The translations under genes and the position numbers were made by a program. The notes under the pieces are model-generated. The model was not told the DNA's origin, did no database searches, and worked only from the letters and a program-made list of their open reading frames with translations. This document shows, piece after piece, positions 1 through 7,569 of a stretch of 64,000 nucleotides of DNA (positions are counted from its first letter, which is position 1; every line of letters starts with the position of its first letter). The DNA is from Mesorhizobium sp. WSM4306 (lineage in GTDB: Bacteria > Pseudomonadota > Alphaproteobacteria > Rhizobiales > Rhizobiaceae), in contig NZ_VFTC01000011.1 of the NCBI RefSeq assembly GCF_007003975.1, forward strand, positions 113,979 to 177,978. The letters are read 5' to 3'.

Positions 1-69
1 GCCTTCCCCACAAGACAAGAGGGTAAGGCCGAGAGGCAGTGCCGACAATCGCAATCTGTAAATTGAAGG

Positions 70-93
70 CCGGCCGGGCACGCGCCCGGCCGG
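70..93 (-). terminator. Stem-loop after the sugar-binding protein gene
   Basis: A perfect 10-bp inverted repeat (CCGGCCGGGC / GCCCGGCCGG, 4-nt loop) lies 13 bases past the stop of the leftward solute-binding protein gene. On that strand it is followed by a moderately T-rich stretch. It probably trims or stabilises the 3' end of the binding-protein message ahead of permease genes that would lie beyond the left edge. Bases 1-106 hold nothing else that I can identify. Confidence 0.6.
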
Positions 94-106
94 TCTGTCT
101 GAGGTC

Positions 107-1366
107 TTATTTGCCCGGCTTGTACCAGCTGTCGAGGCCGTCCTGCAGCTTCTTGGCCGCAGCTTCCGGCGTATCGGTGCCGTTGATGACGTTGGCCGAT
201 TCAACCCACGTCTCGTTTTCCAGGTTCGGCGTGCCGCGCGACAGGATCTGGTAGGTCGAGCGGATCGTCGACTTGCACTTGTCGCGCCAGGAGACGAATT
301 CCTGCGCCAGCGGGTCTTCCATCTTCACCGGGCTGGAGTTCAGGCTGAAGAAGCCCGGCAATGCGTTGGCGTAGATGGTGGCGAAGTCCGGCGAAGCGAC
401 CCAGGACAGGAAGGTCTTGGCCGCATCGGCATTCTTCGACGCTGCATTCAGGCCCATGCCGATATCGGTATGGTCGGAGATGTAGCAGGTGTCGCCGGCC
501 TTCTCGACCGGCGGCGGGAAGGCGCCCATCTTGAACTGCGCCTGGGTGTTGAACAGGCCGATCTCCCACGAGCCGGCCGGGTAGATGGCGGCGCGGCCGA
601 GGGTGAACAGGTTCTGGCTGTCCGGGTAGGTCTGGGCTTCGAAGCCGTCGCCGAGATAGGGCTTCCACTTGGCCAGTTCGGCGTAGGGTGCGACCCAGTC
701 GGCGTCGGTCAGCTTCTGCTCGCCCTTGATGAGGGCTGCGCGGCCGTCTTCGCCTTTCCAGTAGTTCGGGCCGATATTCTGATAGCCCATGGTCGCGGCT
801 TCCCAGAGATCCTTGGTGCCCATCGCCATCGGGATGTAGGTGCCGTCGGCCTTGATCTTGTCGAGCGCGGCGAAGAACTCGTCACGCGTCGTCGGCACCT
901 TGATGCCGAGCTTGTCGAAGGCGTCCTTGTTGTAGATGAAGCCGTGGATGACCGAGGCCATCGGCACGCAGAAGCTCGACTTGCCGTCGTCGGTCTGCCA
1001 GGCAGCCTTGGCGACGGGCGAGAAGTTTTCCATGCCGGGCAGCGCCGACAGGTCGGCGAGGTTGCCCTTCTTGAACAGTTCGAGCGACTTGTCGAACGGG
1101 CGGCAGGTGATCAGGTCGCCAGCCGAGCCGGCAGCGAGCTTGGCGCCGAGTGCGGCGTCATATTCGGTCGGCGCCGAGGGTGCGAACACCACCTTGATGC
1201 CGGGGTTCTTCGCTTCGAAGGCCGGGATCAGCTTGTCCTTCCAGATGGTGAGGTCGTCGCCGCGCCAGCTTTCGATATTGAGGGTAACGTCAGCGGCGTG
1301 AGCCAACCCGGCGGTGCCGAGAATGCTGGTGCCGAGAAGCAGTGCCGTCAGTAGTTTCCTTGTCAT
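107..1366 (-). CDS. ABC transporter sugar-binding protein (amino-sugar type)
   Basis: This is a 419-residue periplasmic solute-binding protein of the family 1 (maltose-type) class. Residues 1-24 form a signal peptide with an Ala-His-Ala cleavage site, followed by the usual lobe start (DVTLNIESWRGDD). The length suits carbohydrate-binding proteins. The start has a good SD (GGGAG, 7-base spacing). It begins 2 bases after murQ ends, so the two are one leftward operon, and the permease genes are presumably past the left edge. The context of murQ, nagA and a GlcNAc-type kinase suggests the ligand is N-acetylglucosamine, a chito-oligosaccharide or a MurNAc-containing sugar. The family is certain; the ligand is inferred. 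Confidence 0.9.
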   Translation of the reverse strand: MTRKLLTALLLGTSILGTAGLAHAADVTLNIESWRGDDLTIWKDKLIPAFEAKNPGIKVVFAPSAPTEYDAALGAKLAAGSAGDLITCRPFDKSLELFKKGNLADLSALPGMENFSPVAKAAWQTDDGKSSFCVPMASVIHGFIYNKDAFDKLGIKVPTTRDEFFAALDKIKADGTYIPMAMGTKDLWEAATMGYQNIGPNYWKGEDGRAALIKGEQKLTDADWVAPYAELAKWKPYLGDGFEAQTYPDSQNLFTLGRAAIYPAGSWEIGLFNTQAQFKMGAFPPPVEKAGDTCYISDHTDIGMGLNAASKNADAAKTFLSWVASPDFATIYANALPGFFSLNSSPVKMEDPLAQEFVSWRDKCKSTIRSTYQILSRGTPNLENETWVESANVINGTDTPEAAAKKLQDGLDSWYKPGK

Positions 1367-1368
1367 GC

Positions 1369-2325
1369 TTAGTCTCCCTGTTGACCTTTTTCAGGTTCGG
1401 TTTTGAGAACAGGGGCCTTCGCGCCCTTGTTCCCCTCAATCGCGGAAAGGGCTGGCCTGAGCTTCTGGCCGGTCCCTTCCAGTATCTTCTCGGCCACATC
1501 GGCGTTGGCAGCGCCGGCGGCGAGCAGAATGGCTGTCTTGACAACGCCGCCGCTCGCTTCGAGCAGGCGCGCGGCATCTTGCCTGTCCAGGCCGCTGATG
1601 GCGGCGACGATGCGTGCCGCGCGGTCGCGCAGCTTGATGTTGTCGGCGGTGAGGTTGACCATGTAGCCGTCATGGACATGGCCGAGATGAATTGCGGTCA
1701 GCGTCGACAGCATGTTGAGCGCGATCTTCTGCGCGGTGCCGGCGCCCATGCGCGTCGAGCCGGCAATCACCTCCGGTGGTGTTTCCAGCAGGATGGCAAC
1801 GTCGGCCAGCTTGAGCAGCGGCGTGTCCTTGTTGTTGGCGATGGCAATGGTCGCGGCACCCCGGCTGCGTGCATCCTTCAGCGCCTGCACCGCATAGGGC
1901 GTCGAGCCGCTGGCCGAAATGGCGATCAGGCAGTCGCTCTTGCCGATGCCGGCGCCGGCGACCGCCGCCGAGGCTTCGTCGGTGTCGTCTTCCGGCCCGC
2001 CGGGCAGCGTCTTGAAGGCCTCGTCGCCACCGGCAATCAGGATGACGATGCGCTCGCGCTTGATGCCGAAAGTGCCGGGCAATTCCAGCGCGTCGGCCAG
2101 CGCCATCAGGCCGGAGCTGCCGGCCGCCGCATAGGCGAGCTTGCCGCCGCCATTCAGCCGCCCGGCGACGATCTCGGCTGCGGCAGCGATGGCAGGAATG
2201 GCGTCGCGGACTGCCTTGGCGGCCTCGATCTGTGCATTGACCAAAGAAGAAAGGATGGTGTCCGGGGCCTGGATGTCCAGTCCCTCGGCATTCCTGTGAA
2301 GCGCTTCGGTGCGCAGTTCGGCCAT
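1369..2325 (-). CDS. murQ: N-acetylmuramic acid 6-phosphate etherase
   Basis: This 318-residue SIS-domain lyase removes D-lactate from MurNAc-6-phosphate to give GlcNAc-6-phosphate in cell-wall sugar salvage. Family motifs are clear: AAGSSGLMALADALE near residues 67-81, AISASGSTPYAV, STRMGAGTAQK and GHVHDGYMVNL. Glu81 and Glu112 sit where the two catalytic glutamates of the family are expected. The start at 2325 is chosen because GGAGGG lies just upstream; the open frame runs 37 codons further but has no family similarity. The product feeds directly into nagA on the divergent operon. The C-terminus ends in a short charged tail. Confidence 0.95.
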   Translation of the reverse strand: MAELRTEALHRNAEGLDIQAPDTILSSLVNAQIEAAKAVRDAIPAIAAAAEIVAGRLNGGGKLAYAAAGSSGLMALADALELPGTFGIKRERIVILIAGGDEAFKTLPGGPEDDTDEASAAVAGAGIGKSDCLIAISASGSTPYAVQALKDARSRGAATIAIANNKDTPLLKLADVAILLETPPEVIAGSTRMGAGTAQKIALNMLSTLTAIHLGHVHDGYMVNLTADNIKLRDRAARIVAAISGLDRQDAARLLEASGGVVKTAILLAAGAANADVAEKILEGTGQKLRPALSAIEGNKGAKAPVLKTEPEKGQQGD

Positions 2326-2348
2326 CCCTGTCCCTCCGATGAAGGAAC

Positions 2349-2366
2349 AATACCAAAAAAATACCA
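2349..2366 (-). promoter_or_regulatory. Predicted NagQ operator in front of murQ
   Basis: Read on the minus strand this is TGGTATT-TTTT-TGGTATT, a direct repeat with an 11-base period. An identical arrangement occurs at 2484-2501 in front of the divergent kinase operon. Because the same spaced pair faces both operons, it is very likely the binding site of the GntR-family regulator encoded at 3399. I recall direct repeats of this kind being predicted for NagQ regulators, but cannot check that here. Confidence 0.75.
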
Positions 2367-2483
2367 CTTGTCCACACGCATTAACGGATTTGGGCGTCAG
2401 AAATCGCCGAGCCAACGAAATGTCTAGTTTTTTCAATAAAATACGCCTTAATCTTTTTGAAACGGAAATTAATCCTTGGCTAT

Positions 2484-2501
2484 TGGTATTTTATTGGTAT
2501 T
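2484..2501 (+). promoter_or_regulatory. Predicted NagQ operator in front of the kinase-nagA operon
   Basis: TGGTATT-TTAT-TGGTATT is a direct repeat with an 11-base period. It lies 22 bases before the GTG start of the kinase gene and matches the pair at 2349-2366. Its closeness to the start suggests repression by blocking RNA polymerase. GAGGAG at 2511-2516 is the SD of the kinase gene. Confidence 0.75.
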
Positions 2502-2523
2502 ATCCGCCCCGAGGAGAAATCGC

Positions 2524-3402
2524 GTGAATTTCGTGCTCGGTATCGATGGCGGCGGCACCAGCTGCAGGGCAGCCCTTGCGACAGGCGATGGCGCTGTCAT
2601 TGGCCGTGCCAAAAGCGGCGCGGCCAACATCCGCACCGATCTCACCGGCGCCAGGACCCACATCGTCGATGCAGCACGGCAGGCCTTCATCGCCGCCGGG
2701 CAAGACCCGGACCTGATCCCGCAGACACCAGCCATTCTTGGCCTTGCCGGCGCCAATGTCGGCACCTATCGGCAGCAGCTCGAAGCAATCTTGCCGTTCA
2801 GCGTCAGCCGCGTCGAGACCGACGCCGAGATCGCGCTCGAAGGCGCTGTCGGTTCGGGCGACGGCGCCATGGCCATCCTCGGCACCGGCACCGCCTATAT
2901 GGCGCGCAAGGGCGGCACATCGCGCGCCATTGGCGGCTGGGGGTTCCAGGTCGGCGACCAGGGCAGCGGCGCCCGCATCGGCCGCGATTTGCTGGAACAG
3001 ACGCTGCTCGCCCATGACGGCGTCCGCCCGGGCTCGCCCTTGACCGACAGCATGATGGCCACCTTCCGCAACAATCCCGAAGACGTGGTCGAGTTCACCA
3101 CCAACGCCAAGCCGGGTGATTTCGGCGGCTTCGCACCCAAAGTGTTCGAGCATGCCGAAAAGGGCGATGCGGTCGCCAACTGGATCGTCGACAAAGCTGT
3201 CGCCGATGTCGAGGCGTCGCTTGGCGCGCTCGGCCTTTCTGATGGCGCACCGCTCTGCTTGCTCGGCGGGCTGGCGCCGCTCTATACGCCGCGCCTTTCC
3301 CAACGCTACCAGGCGCTGCTGAAGGCGCCGCTCGACGATGCGCTGGGCGGTGCCGTGCAGATGGCAGCTCGCATCTTCGCCAGAGCGGAGGCGGCGCGAT
3401 GA
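2524..3402 (+). CDS. BadF/BadG-type amino-sugar kinase (GlcNAc/MurNAc kinase)
   Basis: This 292-residue ATPase of the BadF/BadG/BcrA family most likely phosphorylates GlcNAc or MurNAc at O6 in the cytoplasm. The actin-fold phosphate-1 loop is at the N-terminus (VLGIDGGGTSCRAAL), with GLAGAN near residue 80, GTGTAYMAR near 123 and a late CLLGGLAPLY. The GTG start at 2524 is preferred because GAGGAG lies 7 bases upstream and the family begins directly at the DGGGT strand. The stop overlaps the GntR gene (ATGA). Position between the nag operators and nagA supports the amino-sugar role. Which sugar is preferred cannot be seen. Confidence 0.87.
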   Translation: MNFVLGIDGGGTSCRAALATGDGAVIGRAKSGAANIRTDLTGARTHIVDAARQAFIAAGQDPDLIPQTPAILGLAGANVGTYRQQLEAILPFSVSRVETDAEIALEGAVGSGDGAMAILGTGTAYMARKGGTSRAIGGWGFQVGDQGSGARIGRDLLEQTLLAHDGVRPGSPLTDSMMATFRNNPEDVVEFTTNAKPGDFGGFAPKVFEHAEKGDAVANWIVDKAVADVEASLGALGLSDGAPLCLLGGLAPLYTPRLSQRYQALLKAPLDDALGGAVQMAARIFARAEAAR

Positions 3403-4181
3403 GCGAGGCCGCCGACCAGATCTTCGCCACGCTGAAGCAGTCGTCGCAGAGCGGCGCGCCGCTCTATCTCCAGCTCAGGAAAAGCATTGAGGACGCCGTC
3501 AATCGCGGCCTGATCGGGCCGGGCGACGCGCTGCCGTCGGAGCGCGACATCGCGACCAAGGCCGATATTTCGCGCGTCACCGTGCGCAAGGCGGTACAGG
3601 ATCTGGTCAAGGGCGGCATCCTCGTGCAACGCCATGGTTCCGGCACCTTCGTGGCGCCGCGCATGGAGCGCGTCGAGCAGTCGCTGTCGAGGCTCACCTC
3701 CTTCACCGAGGACATGGCCCGGCGCGGCATGGCGGTGCGTTCGGCCTGGCTCGATCGCGGCCTCTATGCGCCCTCGCCCGACGAGATGATGGTGCTCGGC
3801 CTTTCGTCGAACGAACTGGTGGCGCGGGTGTCGCGTCTGCGCATTGCCAACGACACGCCGCTGGCCATCGAACGCGCCTCGCTATCGGCCAGCGCGCTGC
3901 CCGATCCGGCAGGGATAGGCTCTTCTCTCTACGCGGCGCTGGAATTGACCGGCAACAGGCCGGTGCGGGCGGTGCAACGCATTTCCGCCGCCAATCTCGG
4001 CGACGCCGATGCGCGCCTGCTCGAAGTGCCGCCGGGCATTGCCGGCCTGCACATTGAACGCATTTCCTATCTGGCGAGCGGCAAGGTGATCGAATTCACC
4101 CGTTCCATCTACCGGGGCGACGCTTATGATTTCGTCGCCGAACTGCGGCTGACAGGGCCGAGCGAAGAGGGCCGACCATGA
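3399..4181 (+). CDS. nagQ: GntR/HutC-family regulator of amino-sugar genes
   Basis: This is a 260-residue repressor. Residues about 20-88 form the GntR winged helix (LYLQLRKSIEDAVNRG, LPSERDIATKADISRVTVRK). The remainder is a UTRA ligand-binding domain (LTSFTEDMARRG, then LAIERASLS and a conserved end around VIEFTRSIYRGD). The NagR/NagQ/DasR branch of this group usually senses GlcNAc-6-phosphate or glucosamine-6-phosphate. The gene overlaps its neighbours by 4 bases on both sides, so it is co-transcribed with, and probably controls, the flanking genes through the TGGTATT repeats at 2349 and 2484. The effector is inferred from family and context. Confidence 0.9.
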   Translation: MSEAADQIFATLKQSSQSGAPLYLQLRKSIEDAVNRGLIGPGDALPSERDIATKADISRVTVRKAVQDLVKGGILVQRHGSGTFVAPRMERVEQSLSRLTSFTEDMARRGMAVRSAWLDRGLYAPSPDEMMVLGLSSNELVARVSRLRIANDTPLAIERASLSASALPDPAGIGSSLYAALELTGNRPVRAVQRISAANLGDADARLLEVPPGIAGLHIERISYLASGKVIEFTRSIYRGDAYDFVAELRLTGPSEEGRP

Positions 4182-5209
4182 TCCCCAACACCACCCATAT
4201 GCGGCGCGAGATCGACGAAATCCCGCAAGCCGTGGCGCGCCTGCTCGACGGCTCGGCGGCGGTGCTGACCGAGGCCGGACGCGGCATTCGCGAACGCGAT
4301 CCGAGCTTCGTCGTTACCGTCGCGCGCGGCTCGTCCGACCATGCCGCCACCTTCATGAAATATGCCGTCGAACTGACCGCTGGTCTGGCCGTCGCCTCGG
4401 TCGGCCCGTCGATCGCCTCGATCTACGGCGCCAAACTCAAGCTTGCCGGGTCGGCTTGCCTGGCCATCTCGCAATCGGGCAAGAGCCCTGATATCGTCGC
4501 CATGGCCGAGACGGCCAGGGCCGGCGGATCACTCACCGTCGCCATCACCAACACCGCCGATTCGCCGCTGGCACGGGCCTCGGATTTTGCCATCGACATT
4601 CTGGCCGGGCCGGAGCGCAGCGTTGCGGCGACGAAAACCTTCGTCAATTCAGCGGTGGCCGGGCTGGCGCTGATGGCGCATTGCACCGGCGACGACAAGC
4701 TGCTGGCCGCCCTCGCCCGCCTGCCCGAACATTTCAGCAAGGCGATCGCCTGCGACTGGATGGCGCTGGCCGGCGCGCTGGAGACGCCGCAATCGCTGTT
4801 CATTCTCGGCCGCGGCCCGTCCGCGGCGATGGCCAATGAGGCGGCGCTGAAGTTCAAGGAGACCTGCGGCATGCACGCCGAGGCCTATAGTGCGGCCGAA
4901 GTCATGCACGGCCCGCTGGCATTGGTCGGGCCGGGCTTCCCGGTGCTGGCGCTGGCCGCCCGCGACGCCTCCGAGCCGTCGGTGGCCGAGGCCGCCGACA
5001 ACCTTGCCGGCAAGGGTGCCGCCGTTTTTGTAACCTCGGATAAAGCCAAGAGCGCCGCACAGCTGCCGCATGTCGCCACCGGTCATCCCTTGACCGACCC
5101 GCTGACGCTGATCGTGTCCTTCTACGGCTTCGTCGAGGCCTTCGCCCGCCATCGCGGCCTCGATCCGGATGTACCGCGCAATCTGCGCAAGGTGACGGAA
5201 ACCGTATGA
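4178..5209 (+). CDS. Glucosamine-6-phosphate deaminase, SIS type (NagB-II)
   Basis: This 343-residue protein has two SIS domains, related to the isomerase half of GlmS but without a glutaminase domain. The first SIS domain has ARGSSDHAA and SQSGKSPDIV; the second has LGRGPSAAMANEAALKFKE and AEVMHGPLALV. Proteins of this build in nag operons act as the alternative glucosamine-6-phosphate deaminase that replaces NagB. Here it lies between nagQ and nagA with 4-base overlaps, and no classical NagB is in the window, which fits that role. The deamination product is fructose-6-phosphate. Confidence 0.88.
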   Translation: MIPNTTHMRREIDEIPQAVARLLDGSAAVLTEAGRGIRERDPSFVVTVARGSSDHAATFMKYAVELTAGLAVASVGPSIASIYGAKLKLAGSACLAISQSGKSPDIVAMAETARAGGSLTVAITNTADSPLARASDFAIDILAGPERSVAATKTFVNSAVAGLALMAHCTGDDKLLAALARLPEHFSKAIACDWMALAGALETPQSLFILGRGPSAAMANEAALKFKETCGMHAEAYSAAEVMHGPLALVGPGFPVLALAARDASEPSVAEAADNLAGKGAAVFVTSDKAKSAAQLPHVATGHPLTDPLTLIVSFYGFVEAFARHRGLDPDVPRNLRKVTETV

Positions 5210-6381
5210 GCGACCGTTTTGCCCTGACTGGCGCCCGCATCTTCGACGGCGACGACTGGCACGACAATGCCGCCCTTGTCGTGCAGGGCGATGCGGTCGA
5301 AGGCATTCATCCTGTCGGCGCTGTTCCGTCAGGCGTTGCCCGGATCGACACCGGCGGCGGCATGCTTGCGCCGGGCTTCGTCGACCTGCAGGTCAATGGC
5401 GGCGGCGGCGTGATGCTCAACGACCATCCCGATGTCGCCTCGCTCGCAACCATCTGCCGGGCGCATGCGCCGTTCGGCACCACGGCGCTGCTGGCGACGC
5501 TGATTACCGATACGCCGGAGATCACCGCCGCGGCCATTGCCGCCGGCGCTGAAGCGGCACGGCAGAAGCTGCCGGGCTTTCTCGGCCTGCACCTCGAAGG
5601 CCCGCATCTCTCCGTCGCCCGCAAGGGTGCGCATGACCCGGCGCTGATCCGGCCGATGACGGATGCCGACCAGGCGGCCCTGATCGCGGCGCGCAAAAAC
5701 CTGCCGGTGCTGCTGACGACGATCGCGCCCGAATCCGTCGAACCTGTCCGCGTCGCCGCCCTCGCCAAGGCCGGCATCGTCGTCAGCCTCGGCCATTCCG
5801 ACACCGGCTACGCCACGGCCAAAGCCTTCGCAGAAGCCGGCGCCAGCGTGGTCACCCACCTGTTCAACGCCATGAGCCAGATCGGCAACCGCGAGCCGGG
5901 GCTGGCGGGCGCGGCCATCGACATTGGCGGCCTCTCAGCCGGCATCATCGCCGACGGCATCCATGTCGATCCAGCCACCATGGCGATCGCGCTGCGCGCC
6001 AAGCAGGGACCGGGCAGGATCGTGCTGGTCACCGACGCCATGGCGACGATCGGAACCGACATGACCTCGTTCACCCTCAACGGCCGCATCATCTATCGCA
6101 AGGACGGCAGCCTGCGGCTGGCCGACGGCACGCTGGCCGGCGCCGATCTCGATATGATCTCGGCCGTCCGCTATGTGCACAGGATTATCGGGCTGGACCT
6201 GTCGGAGGCCTTGCGGATGGCCTCGCTCTATCCGGCGCAAGCGGTCGGCCAGGCGCACCGGCTTGGCCGCTTCGCCAACGGCACCGCGGCCGATATCGTC
6301 GCCCTGTCGGACGATCTCGACGTCAAGGGCGTATGGATCGGCGGCAACAGGGCTTTTGCAGGCGCGGACAGTCGGCGCTAA
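5206..6381 (+). CDS. nagA: N-acetylglucosamine-6-phosphate deacetylase
   Basis: This is a 391-residue amidohydrolase that removes acetate from GlcNAc-6-phosphate. The family signatures are in order: APGFVDLQVNGGGG (about 47-67), HLEGPHLS with the metal-binding Glu, SLGHSDTGY and THLFNAMSQ with metal or substrate histidines, ADGIHVDP, and LVTDAMA with the catalytic Asp. Length is normal. The start overlaps the SIS-deaminase stop (ATGA). It is the point where the MurQ and kinase branches of this locus meet. Confidence 0.96.
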   Translation: MSDRFALTGARIFDGDDWHDNAALVVQGDAVEGIHPVGAVPSGVARIDTGGGMLAPGFVDLQVNGGGGVMLNDHPDVASLATICRAHAPFGTTALLATLITDTPEITAAAIAAGAEAARQKLPGFLGLHLEGPHLSVARKGAHDPALIRPMTDADQAALIAARKNLPVLLTTIAPESVEPVRVAALAKAGIVVSLGHSDTGYATAKAFAEAGASVVTHLFNAMSQIGNREPGLAGAAIDIGGLSAGIIADGIHVDPATMAIALRAKQGPGRIVLVTDAMATIGTDMTSFTLNGRIIYRKDGSLRLADGTLAGADLDMISAVRYVHRIIGLDLSEALRMASLYPAQAVGQAHRLGRFANGTAADIVALSDDLDVKGVWIGGNRAFAGADSRR

Positions 6382-6390
6382 AGTCCATCC

Positions 6391-7503
6391 ATGCATGATG
6401 TCGATTGCGTTGTTGCCGGGGCGGGTGTGGTCGGCCTCGCCATTGCCCGTGCGCTGGCGCTGTCGGGCCGTGAGGTGCTGGTGGTCGAGAAGGCCGCAGC
6501 CATCGGCACGGGCACCAGTTCGCGCAATTCGGAAGTCATCCATGCCGGGCTCCACTATGCGCCGGGCAGTCTGAAGGCCCGGCTCTGCGTCGAGGGGCGC
6601 GAGCGTCTCTATGCCTACTGCCGCGAACACGGCGTCGCTCATCGGCGCACCGGCAAGCTGATTGTTGCCGTCGAACCCGACCAGTTGGACAGGCTGCAGG
6701 CGATCGAAGCCAATGCGCGAACCTGTGGTGTCGACGATCTCGCCTTCCTGACCCGCAGCGAAGCCGGAAGCCTGGAACCGGCGCTGACATGCGCCGGCGC
6801 GTTGCTGTCACCGTCGACCGCCATCGTCGACAGCCAGGCGCTGATGCTGTCGCTGCGTGGCGACGCGGAAGCGGCTGGCGTATCCTTCGCGCTGCTCACG
6901 ACTGTTACCGGCGCGGCCATCGAAGCCGACGGCATCCGGATCGACACGCGTGACGCCGATGGTGAGGGGTTCCGTCTCAAGGCCGGTGCCTTCATCAACG
7001 CCGCCGGCCTCGACGCCCAGGCATTGGCCAGACGAATCGAAGGCTTCCCGCCAGACCTCGTTCCGCCGCTATGGCTGGCGCGCGGCAATTATTTCGCGCT
7101 GTCCGGCCGCTCGGCCTTTTCGCGGCTGATCTATCCGGTGCCAGACCATGGCGGTCTTGGCGTTCACCTGACCCTCGACCTCGGCGGCAGCGCGCGCTTT
7201 GGCCCTGATGTCGAATGGATCGATCGCGTCGACTATACCGTCGATCCCGGCCGAAGCGCCGCCTTCTACGAGGAGATCCGGCGCTACTGGCCTGGCCTTG
7301 CCGATGGCGCATTGCAGCCCGCCTATGCCGGCGTCAGGCCAAAACTGTCCGGTCCAGGCCAGCCGGCGGCAGATTTCGTCATCCAGGGCCCGGCCGAGCA
7401 CGGCGCTGGGCCGATCGTCAATCTGTTCGGCATCGAGAGCCCCGGCCTGACGGCGAGCCTGGCAATCGCCGACCATGTTGTGGAGCTGCTCAGCCTGAAA
7501 TGA
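6391..7503 (+). CDS. FAD-dependent oxidase, L-2-hydroxyglutarate oxidase-like
   Basis: This 370-residue flavoprotein is of the DAO/LhgO type. The N-terminal dinucleotide fold reads [15 protein letters not shown] with the adenine-ribose Glu in VVEK. It is followed by [14 protein letters not shown], a strong signature of L-2-hydroxyglutarate dehydrogenases, and a C-terminal AGVRPKLSG and [17 protein letters not shown]. It probably oxidises L-2-hydroxyglutarate or a related 2-hydroxyacid to the 2-oxoacid. It starts 9 bases after nagA, so it may be read through from the nag operon, but the SD is weak and the function is unrelated. It could equally be a stand-alone metabolite-repair gene. Confidence 0.88.
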   Translation: MHDVDCVVAGAGVVGLAIARALALSGREVLVVEKAAAIGTGTSSRNSEVIHAGLHYAPGSLKARLCVEGRERLYAYCREHGVAHRRTGKLIVAVEPDQLDRLQAIEANARTCGVDDLAFLTRSEAGSLEPALTCAGALLSPSTAIVDSQALMLSLRGDAEAAGVSFALLTTVTGAAIEADGIRIDTRDADGEGFRLKAGAFINAAGLDAQALARRIEGFPPDLVPPLWLARGNYFALSGRSAFSRLIYPVPDHGGLGVHLTLDLGGSARFGPDVEWIDRVDYTVDPGRSAAFYEEIRRYWPGLADGALQPAYAGVRPKLSGPGQPAADFVIQGPAEHGAGPIVNLFGIESPGLTASLAIADHVVELLSLK

Positions 7504-7569
7504 CAGGGCTGCGGCCGTTGTCGTCTCAAGCTATGAAACCTTTTGATTTTGAGGCCGTTGTCGGGGCGT

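Noticed and set aside
470..1354. Long open frame opposite the sugar-binding protein gene
   Set aside because: It mirrors a real, family-recognisable gene on the other strand; GC-rich third positions keep antisense frames open throughout this window. The same applies to long frames opposite murQ, the synthetase, the dehydrogenase and the TTC38-like gene.
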